Part shown: piece by piece, positions 57,801-64,000 of the stretch
Layout of the letters: every line of letters starts with the position of its first letter
Numbering within the stretch: the stretch's first letter is position 1
Assembly: GCF_963678635.1 (NCBI RefSeq)
Contig: NC_087068.1
Location: 17,549,872-17,613,871, forward strand
Direction: 5' to 3'
DNA: 64,000 nt
DNA from: Symsagittifera roscoffensis
Taxonomy: Eukaryota > Xenacoelomorpha > Acoela > Convolutidae
Program-made: the position numbers and the translations under genes
Notes under the pieces: generated by a model
Seen by the model: only the letters and a program-made list of their open reading frames with translations
Told to the model about the DNA's origin: nothing
Databases searched by the model: none

Positions 57801-58992
57801 ATTTTTCAAAATCACAATCTCATCCATAAAATATTTGAAAAATTCGAATTCCGATATCATTTCCTTACATGTCTATAATAACACACCTTACCAAGTAACA
57901 TTACCTTTAGGACTTTTAGGATGTTGTGAAACCAACGCTACAATATCACCAATACACGAAAAAGCCTATCGCGTAAATAATATACTCCAATTACTAGATA
58001 TTTGCCAATCTACAATTCTTAATGAAGAATTATCTATAAATAATATAATAAGTAACGAAAACAGAAATACGGATTATTTCACAAAAACTCCATATTTCAA
58101 ACCTACATTCAACATAAGTAACTACACAGAGGACCAACAGAAATTTTTAACAATGTTTAATTTCCAACATTCACAAATAACACAAGACGAATTCGAAAAA
58201 TTAGCCAAACAGCTAATTGAATATTCATCAGTCTATGCAACATCAAAATTCGATGTTGGAAAAATCAGTTCATCACTACATCTCCCGTTAAAACCAGACG
58301 CAGTTTTCAAAAAACAGAGAGCAAGTAAAGTACCAATTCACTTACATGATAAAGTGAACAGATTACTCGATATTTTAGAACAATACAACATTATATCACC
58401 AGTTAATAAAGAAGAACAACCAAAAGGGAACACATTCATCAACCCCGTTATCATTCTAGCTAAAGGAGAATCATTAAAAATCGTTCTCGATGCTAGATAC
58501 CTCAATTCACTTATAGATGAATCAAAATGTAATTGGCCCATTGAACCAATACAAGTTATTTTAACAAAAATAAACGGCAAATACTTTACAACCGCCGATA
58601 TGAATAGTGCATACAATCAAATGCCACTAGATGAACAATCACGACGTTTAACACAATTTGTTATCGGAAACCAACAATATGAATTCAACCGCTTATTCTA
58701 TGGAATATCCATAGGACCAGCAGCATTTTCAGCTTTTATGAGCAAAATTTTTAGACCACTAATACTCAAGAAAAACGCAATCACCTATTTAGACGATGTT
58801 TTTATGCAATCACAAACAAAAAACGAGATGTTCAATGTTTTAGAAAAATATCACCAAATACTTCAGAACGAAAATCTGAAGGCCGCCCCCGATAAATCAC
58901 ACTTCTTTTTGACAAGAGTTAAATTTGTGCCAGTCGGTCATATTTGGAAGTTTGACCTTGAGAAGAGCAGAAAACACTTGATTTTGGAGTGA
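54871..58992 (+). CDS. A/C-rich retroelement Gag-Pol, cut off after RT
   Basis: One frame of 1373 residues. In order: a Gln/Asn-rich N-terminus; a retrotransposon Gag capsid-like domain at about 168-350 (VFTGTDPEYSVEDYL, GAAQKWFSVLP); a zinc knuckle CNYCRRYGHSISEC near 412; an Asn/Arg/Ser/Tyr-rich low-complexity stretch (about 450-640); an aspartic protease FLIDSGAESNII near 797; and an RT from about 1155 with NPVIILAKGESLKIVLD, FTTADMNSAYNQMPL, FYGISIGPAAFSAFMSKIF and the catalytic YLDD at 1306-1309. Ty3-like elements then carry RNase H and integrase, but here the frame runs into unrelated sequence at about 58925 and stops at 58992. The copy is therefore 3'-truncated or joined to another element. 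RT catalytic residues are intact. Confidence 0.85.
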   Translation: MTQPKSINFQTNPPQDHSENYPFFQQNKNKKQTSYQMDYLSSDDDFLQPDIFAPNTQEYRRQGIQKTRTNHRNFSPQPIDAQHQQPIQQQNLINTQSFQPIQQQNPMTAHSYQPSQMQNEIPLPYYLQQHEITRNQLSNFSQMPNAAESLQMTMNPYLMGGSSITSNKPLMVFTGTDPEYSVEDYLNAVTANLILNIGPEPINTPLHQNWIHRRTALIQTTLDGAAQKWFSVLPLEIKSNWKRFTQEFSKMFDSERNKQQQRVLCNEIRRLPNETIKQIAVRIETLVRKAYSLNTHDYKNTKMTEILMMTLTPQLRKIAIKKRASHPSSIREPDLDFRKLVDKLEQAEITMKLEETENLKLQYVNRIETTPTNINNIQESETDLVEKITEILNIYEKNPNFKGKPSFKKWCNYCRRYGHSISECRQKQQDNQNKPQKYKEPNKSFYQYMKKDQNLPNKTVYSNNSSGKPLPNNTNYTRNQSPYNSSYRGRSPERRNTHNSSQNHYNRPNSRNNYFRSNSNTQRFVSRSNSQSRNNYYPNNQSRNSSYDRNRNYSYNRNRSYSNNRNQNYPNNQSRNNSYNRSNYNRPNNNYQNRSRNNSQNRHSSYNNRYRNYSQSPHRNNNNYNNSNNRHRSSTPKHQRQINQVQSNPETTSDPPGIDDTVTDTLQLNQINCTSSDSESDTENTLSINMIKVENDYESVIYEQPFSSHIYENQSEFLQNYYTTPINSTPTTQKTNEINTTNRTNKNIKTKCLNTNHIYQNIQKEQPKEKIWTIPFLLESPRNKEFQPPDLEIDFLIDSGAESNIINIPTWNEIKTLHPKLTPLETSSKLATAQGSTLINYGKIQLFLLPTRTMEQSKILNKPFKQIFHITDIKYNIIGIPFISKYIPTINILNSKILIKDKYTKTKETSLTFFQRLNKQPPFFSKFYPIFNQQRKHLKPLSGNIYNFSIKQVHQYDKEQNKQKFYMSEFEFKPIHKFFKITISSIKYLKNSNSDIISLHVYNNTPYQVTLPLGLLGCCETNATISPIHEKAYRVNNILQLLDICQSTILNEELSINNIISNENRNTDYFTKTPYFKPTFNISNYTEDQQKFLTMFNFQHSQITQDEFEKLAKQLIEYSSVYATSKFDVGKISSSLHLPLKPDAVFKKQRASKVPIHLHDKVNRLLDILEQYNIISPVNKEEQPKGNTFINPVIILAKGESLKIVLDARYLNSLIDESKCNWPIEPIQVILTKINGKYFTTADMNSAYNQMPLDEQSRRLTQFVIGNQQYEFNRLFYGISIGPAAFSAFMSKIFRPLILKKNAITYLDDVFMQSQTKNEMFNVLEKYHQILQNENLKAAPDKSHFFLTRVKFVPVGHIWKFDLEKSRKHLILE

Positions 58993-59627
58993 AATTTAAA
59001 TTTTTAAAATTTCGAATGGAACATGTCATGCACGATTTTCTCGCGAGAACTGAAAATCAAAAAAAGAGAGAGAACAATTTTAGAGCAATTGCGGGAAAGT
59101 CGTCAGATAAAAACGAGTGGGAAATTGCTATTCGCAATTTCCATCATAGTGAACAAGAGTAGAGCTGTCCTATCTGAAATAGAAGACAGAGTATTCCCGA
59201 GAGAGTAATTATTCGAACTGGACCAGAGTGAACCTTCGACGGAAAGGTGGACAGCTTGAGTGTCCCAATGGTCCACATAAAACTTCGTTCTTGAGTTCAA
59301 ACTTACCCTTACCATTCAAACTGATAAACATTGAACTTATCTAGTTACCTTAGTTAATTCTAGAGTTGCTCACCCATTTAATTACTTCCTGTGCTTGAGC
59401 GCATCAACATGTGAGTCCTTAATTTAAATTTCTAGAGTGTGTTTTACGATTGTTATGTTGAGGTAAGGCGAGTTTTAGGTTGATCCATCTGAAATGGATC
59501 AAAGTTCCACTGTCTAATAAAAAAGCAACTTAACGGATTGTTCCAACCCGGTTTTTAACGGCGTTCATGTATTTTGGGTATTTTGAGACCTAAGTATGGG
59601 GACGTTCTTAATTCTAGAGTGGGGGGA
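58925..59627. other. Junction region between two retroelements
   Basis: Composition changes abruptly at about 58925 from A/C-rich to balanced and then G-rich. No coding domain is recognised. A short tract agagtggggggat (59616-59628) looks like a polypurine tract. Confidence 0.5.
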
Positions 59628-60300
59628 TATTTTGGTAGTAGCCTTAAGCAGTAGCGGGTCGTAGTCTCATGTCACAAGCGAAATGAATTGGCTCCGACTG
59701 ATTTGAGGTGGAAAAACACAAGAGATAGTGTCCCTGACTCCCGAGCCAATAGTTATAGGGCCTATTTTTCTTAAGCCTCATGTGTGACTGTAGTAGACGA
59801 ATGTTACATAGTGTTTTTATGGCGCTCCTGGGTGTTTACGACATCAAGACTACGGAGTCGAACCCACTTGAGACAGCTTCGGGCTGAATGCCCATTCTAG
59901 AGTACCGGCGGTACGGTTCGACAGGAACGTGCAAACCTTCCGGTTGTACCGTGATAGCTTTTTAAGAAAACTCGAGAAAATTTCCTGGTACGCTCTCCGA
60001 ACGAGGCTTAGCTAACCGAGTAAAGGGGGGCAACTAGGGGGACAAAAACACGAGCAAAAAGACAAAAAGCAAAACAAAAACCAAAAAAGAATAGAAAAAG
60101 GAACAAAAACCATAAAACGAAAAAAGACAGTGACTTTGACACCAGATTAGTTGGATCAAACCTTCATATTAATTAAATAGTATACCCATACTGTTTTACA
60201 AGTTCGATCGTTTCGATCAACCTAGCAATTTAAACCAGTAAACTGAATAAAGTGCCCGAAGTGGGGCGTTGTCAAGGGTTTTCAGATAGCTTGGAACTTA

Positions 60301-60496
60301 GCTGGACCAATAGGAGACTTGACTGGAAGAGGTGACCAGCCGAGTGGGAAAGTGGTTCAGGGACACTTGAGCTGAACCAATAGGAGACTTGACTGGAAGA
60401 GGTGACCAGCCGAGTGGGAAAGTGGTTCAGGGACACTTGGCTGAACCAATAGGAGACTGGACTGGAACAGGTGACCAGTCGAGTGGGAAAGCAGCC
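60301..60496 (+). repeat. Tandem repeat, about 70-bp unit, 2.8 copies
   Basis: Units at 60301, 60371 and 60440 share gaaccaataggagact, ggtgaccagccgagtggga and ggttcagggacacttg. The third is incomplete. Copies 1 and 2 differ at only two or three bases. Confidence 0.92.
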
Positions 60497-61335
60497 AAGA
60501 AGGATTTGGCAATTCTCGAGTTCTCAAGTTGGGCAGAACGGGTATCGTTAGAATCCACATTACATTATAGGAGATAAGTGTAAAATTGGATAAGCGAAAT
60601 CCCCCAGTTTTGAGGAACGTTTTTACTTGAGCAGGCCTGGAAACAGGTCTACGGTTTTCTCTTGAGAGGTTTAGCACCCGGCGCTTAAAGTAATTTTTAG
60701 GCTTAAGAAGGGGGGCTAGAAAGGGGGGAGGTTAGAAGGGGGACTGGTTAGGCTAGAGGTTGGCGGTTGTAAATTGCAAAAAGGGGGAAATTAGAGTAAC
60801 TAATTAGTCGACATCGTTGACTTAGTTACATTAGAAATTAACACGCGTTGGTAATATTAGGTGGAGATCCAAAATCCAACTCGAGTTAAGGCTGGTACGC
60901 TGGTTGGTTTGGTAGGGGGGACCGGATATAGACAGCTTTTGTGATACCCCATAAGATCACTAGTGGGGGGAGGAAAACGCGTGGCAATTAGGTACCAGAC
61001 AATTTTTTTTAGACGAAAGGTAGACATTGGTCACCTTTAAATTTTAGGTGGGCTCATTTTTCTGTTTTTATTATTTTTCTTACTTAAAATTTTTTGTTGC
61101 ATTTTATTGAGGATTTGTGTTTGGTTTTATACGAACAGGTGATCACAAGATACCTGCGCACCTACATTGAAATAGAAACAACCAAAAAGAAGAGGGGGGT
61201 CAGCATTTGGCTTTTAAGAGAGGGTTTTTGGGAAAATTTTACTAGAGCTTGAGTGGTGGTACAAGGTACGGTGGTTCAAGAAGACCCTACAACGAGGAAG
61301 ACACTCCGTGACGAGTATTGGGACAAGACCGAAGA

Positions 61336-62135
61336 AGTCTTGGGACAGAGCAGTCTTGGGATAGTGGTCTTGGGACAGGGTCTTGGGACAGTGGTCTTGG
61401 GACAGGGTCTTGGGACAGTGGTCTTGGGACAGGGTCTTGGGACAGTGGTCTTGGGACAGTGGTCTTGGGACAGGGTCTTGGGACAGTGGTCTTGGGACAG
61501 TGGTCTTGGGACAGGGTCTTGGGACAGGGTCTTGGGACGGTGGTCTTGGGACAGGGTCTTGGGACAGTGGTCTTGGGACAGTGGTCTTGGGACAGGGTCT
61601 TGGGACAGGGTCTTGGGACAGGGTCTTGGGACAGGGTCTTGGGACAGGGTCTTGGGACAGTGGTCTTGGGACAGTGGTCTTGGGACAGGGTCTTGGGACA
61701 GTGGTCTTGGGACAGTCTTGGGACAGTGGTCTTGGGACACTAGTCTTGGGACACTAGTCTTGGGACACCAGCCTTGGGACACTGGTCTTGGGACACTACC
61801 CTTGGGACACTAGTCTTGGGACACTAGTCTTGGGATACCAGCCTTGGGACACTGGTCTTGGGACACTACCCTTGGGACACTAGTCTTGGGACAGTAGTCT
61901 TGGGACACTAGCCTTGGGACACTAGTCTTGGGACAGTAGTCTTGGGACACTGGTCTTGGGACACTACCCTTGGGACAGTAGTCTTGGGACACTAGCCTTG
62001 GGACACTAGCCTTGGGACAGTAGTCTTGGGACACTAGTCTTGGGACACTAGCCTTGGGACACTGGTCTTGGGACAGTAGTCTTGGGACACTAGTCTTGGA
62101 ACAGTGGTCTTGGTACAAGGGTCTTAGGACACTAA
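61336..62135 (+). repeat. Minisatellite, 13/14-bp units, more than 50 copies
   Basis: Each unit has a fixed cttgggac core and a variable tail: mostly agtggt or agggt in the left half, and actagt, actggt, actaccc or agtagt in the right half, with the switch near 61737. One truncated unit lies near 61713. It creates long open frames on both strands (WDRVLGQ-, LSQDPVPRP-like repeats) that are artefacts of the period. The plus strand has a GGG in every unit and so some G-quadruplex potential. Confidence 0.95.
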
Positions 62136-62417
62136 CGGAGAGTACTGTGATAGTGACGAATAGTCTTGGGACGGTATAGAAATTGAAGTCAAATTACAAC
62201 AAGTGCGTTTTAAGACAGAATAAGACAAATCGAAATAGGCAGGGTTAAGACCAAATTAAGGAAAATTTTTCGGAGGTTTTAGAAAGAGAATTGGATAAGG
62301 TTTTTAACACGTTGTACAGAATTTGTTACCACAAAAAATATTTTTTTTTTTTTTACCCTTAGAATAGAATCGTGTATATAATAAAATTGTAAATAAAAGC
62401 AGTTGTAAATAGAAATA

Positions 62418-64000
62418 ATGAGGCGGAGTAGGGTACCGGTGCTCGAAAAAAGGTCAAGTGGATCAAACACGAAATATAATTCATCGCTGCGCGGAACGAC
62501 ATCAACGGGCCCAAAGATAACGAAGACGAACTTTTCAGTTAACATGGTCAGCACAAGGAGTACAGCGGAGAACAGGGCGAAAGAGGACACGGAAGGGGAG
62601 CGAGTAGAACCCACCATCGAGATTGATCTAGAGACACCCGATCAAAGTGTGGATGAAACAAGGAAGATGGCGACAGAGTCAACTCCAATGCCCAATGCAG
62701 AGGAACCGAACCAGAAACCCATAGAGTTCTCACCGATAGATGACGCGGAAGATGCAATAGGCAACACCGAAGAAACGGTGAAAGAAGACTCTCAAGTAAA
62801 GAGGACATCTTTTACGGAAAAATTGGGAATAATGTTCGGAATAAAAACGAAAGAAAACGTGACTGAAGAACCAAAAGCAGAAAGAGCACGAACATTTGGT
62901 ACAGTGAGCACGAAAACGACAGAAACCGGCCAGAATGAGGAACAAGCTAAAGCAGAGGCTACGGCCGAAGAGAAACTCACGGCTGACCATGAAGAGACTA
63001 CCATTGAGCTGGGCGACTTGTTGGCGAAATTAAATCAGATCGACAAAAGACTTAAGAACAGTGAAGAAGACAGAGAGGTGATAAAAAAGGAGATAAGATA
63101 CAACAAGCACGAGTATCTAGACAGTTATTTTAACCTAGCTAAGGCAACAGAGGAGAGACTCAAGGAAATGTCAGATAAGGTAGAAGCCACCAATGAAGAA
63201 CGAGAAAAGAACATCAAAACAGACATGCAACAGTTGAAGAACCGATATGATGATGTCAACAGCCAATTAGGGAGCCTGGAAAGGAGAATGGACACAATGA
63301 GCAAGAGTCAAGCCGAGAGTTCGTGTGCAATACAGGCGAAGTTGGATGCAATCTTGAGAGGTTCTACTCCACAAGAAAGACCGGCAGCGGATCGTACGCA
63401 AAGCACCAGAGTTGACTTTGTAGAACCACAAAGGAACAAACGGCAATCGACACCGTTGCCCTTAACCAGGGATGCGATAAGCATAGCACCAACAGCTGCG
63501 AAAACAATAATGAAGAATGGAACGTCGAATACAACGACTGCTCCGGGAGATTCAACAGCTAACAGCAACACAGGACCGGATGCTATGACATGGGCCAGCA
63601 CTTGGGAGATGATGAACAGGACTCTAGAGGCCTTCGCCACGAGGAACACTGACTCGAGCGACAGGAGAGAGGGAAAATCAAGAAAGACATTCAAGAAGCC
63701 AAAAGAATTCAAGGACGACTCCGATGGATGCATTGACACTTGGGTGGAAGTGATGAGATTACATCTAGAACAAGACAACTTGAGTGACGAAAGACAAGCA
63801 TGTACAGCCATACTGAGCAACTTGGAAGGAACGGCATTAAAATGCGTGGTCGCAAAGAAGGAGGAAGAACGCGACACCGCGGACAAGATCTTCGAGATAT
63901 TGCTGAATCGATTCGGGTCAGGCATGAAGGGTCACCAAGCGATGATGCGATTTGAAAAGAGAAGGCAGAGGGACGACGAGTCAATAGATCGGTTCCTAGA
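62418..64000 (+). CDS. LTR-retroelement Gag, runs off the window
   Basis: The frame is open from ATG 62418 (just after an in-frame TAA at 62406) to the end of the window, at least 527 codons. It starts with a low-complexity Thr/Glu/Lys-rich region, has a long coiled coil at about residues 196-315 (LGDLLAKLNQIDKRL, QLKNRYDDVNSQLGSLERRM), and a retrotransposon Gag capsid-like domain from about 427 (FKDDSDGCIDTWVEV, LSNLEGTALKCVVAKK, FEILLNRFGSG, MMRFEKRRQRDDESIDRF). Composition is G- and A-rich, unlike the element ending at 58.9 kb. A zinc knuckle and pol are expected beyond the window. Confidence 0.8.
   Translation, partial: MRRSRVPVLEKRSSGSNTKYNSSLRGTTSTGPKITKTNFSVNMVSTRSTAENRAKEDTEGERVEPTIEIDLETPDQSVDETRKMATESTPMPNAEEPNQKPIEFSPIDDAEDAIGNTEETVKEDSQVKRTSFTEKLGIMFGIKTKENVTEEPKAERARTFGTVSTKTTETGQNEEQAKAEATAEEKLTADHEETTIELGDLLAKLNQIDKRLKNSEEDREVIKKEIRYNKHEYLDSYFNLAKATEERLKEMSDKVEATNEEREKNIKTDMQQLKNRYDDVNSQLGSLERRMDTMSKSQAESSCAIQAKLDAILRGSTPQERPAADRTQSTRVDFVEPQRNKRQSTPLPLTRDAISIAPTAAKTIMKNGTSNTTTAPGDSTANSNTGPDAMTWASTWEMMNRTLEAFATRNTDSSDRREGKSRKTFKKPKEFKDDSDGCIDTWVEVMRLHLEQDNLSDERQACTAILSNLEGTALKCVVAKKEEERDTADKIFEILLNRFGSGMKGHQAMMRFEKRRQRDDESIDRFL

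Larger units (their letters stand above)
59628..62417 (+). other. G-rich leader/LTR region of a second LTR-type element
   Basis: About 2.8 kb without a supported ORF between the putative polypurine tract and a Gag ORF. It holds G runs (60019-60044, 60710-60740, 60963-60972) and two tandem arrays (60301-60496 and 61336-62135). Only one copy of this sequence is in the window, so LTR limits cannot be drawn; LTR plus untranslated leader is the likely content. Confidence 0.45.

Noticed and set aside
61253..61813. Long open frames with WDRVLGQ and SQDPVPRP-type repeats on both strands
   Set aside because: They follow from a short tandem unit lacking stop codons in several frames; no start context, domain or composition supports a protein.
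62548..63984. Several minus-strand open frames
   Set aside because: They are complements of the continuous plus-strand Gag frame, which has the recognisable Gag domain.

Overview
The window looks like a piece of an AT-rich, repeat-laden metazoan (animal) genome. The evidence is eukaryotic coding genes split by canonical GT-AG introns, and animal-type proteins: a villin/gelsolin-family actin regulator with a headpiece, an ALG12-type ER mannosyltransferase, and a secreted mesothelin/stereocilin-like protein. Most of the rest is transposable elements in various states of decay. A non-vertebrate animal is likely, but the species cannot be named from this sequence alone.

Layout. 1-4.6 kb: AT-rich intergenic DNA with interspersed repeats and a striking compound inverted repeat (4256-4414). 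4630-6111 (+): complete single-exon ALG12-like gene. 7.2-11.4 kb: a tRNA-like relic, then a non-LTR retrotransposon (PHD finger, endonuclease, reverse transcriptase, (AAC)n tail) with a degenerate 2A-like peptide; a hAT-like MITE follows at once. 14.8-27.4 kb (-): villin-like gene, six coding exons resolved with consistent phases, the short first coding exon missing. Its 7.9-kb intron holds an antisense Ty3-like LTR retrotransposon with 213/215-bp LTRs (19.6-25.8 kb), broken by frame lesions. 28-45 kb: no intact gene seen. It holds several hAT-like MITEs (two with 8-bp target-site duplications), tandem arrays, a satellite-like array, a dead non-LTR element (about 32-34.5 kb), a dead Ty1/copia element (41.2-42.5 kb), a 1-kb terminal-inverted-repeat element with a MITE nested inside, and a 97-bp near-perfect hairpin. 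45.7-49.4 kb (-): two-exon gene for a secreted, possibly GPI-anchored mesothelin/stereocilin-like protein (about 1139 codons). 51.4-58.9 kb (+): an A/C-rich, G-poor retroelement with three overlapping ORFs (the first without an ATG) that stops abruptly just after the reverse-transcriptase core. 58.9-64 kb: start of a different, G-rich LTR-type element, with a long leader carrying two tandem arrays and a Gag ORF that runs off the window.

The three host genes are unrelated in function (N-glycan precursor assembly in the ER, actin bundling/severing, extracellular or cell-surface structure). Nothing suggests they act together. The main interest lies in the mobile elements: novel ORF arrangements, nested insertions and unusual inverted repeats.
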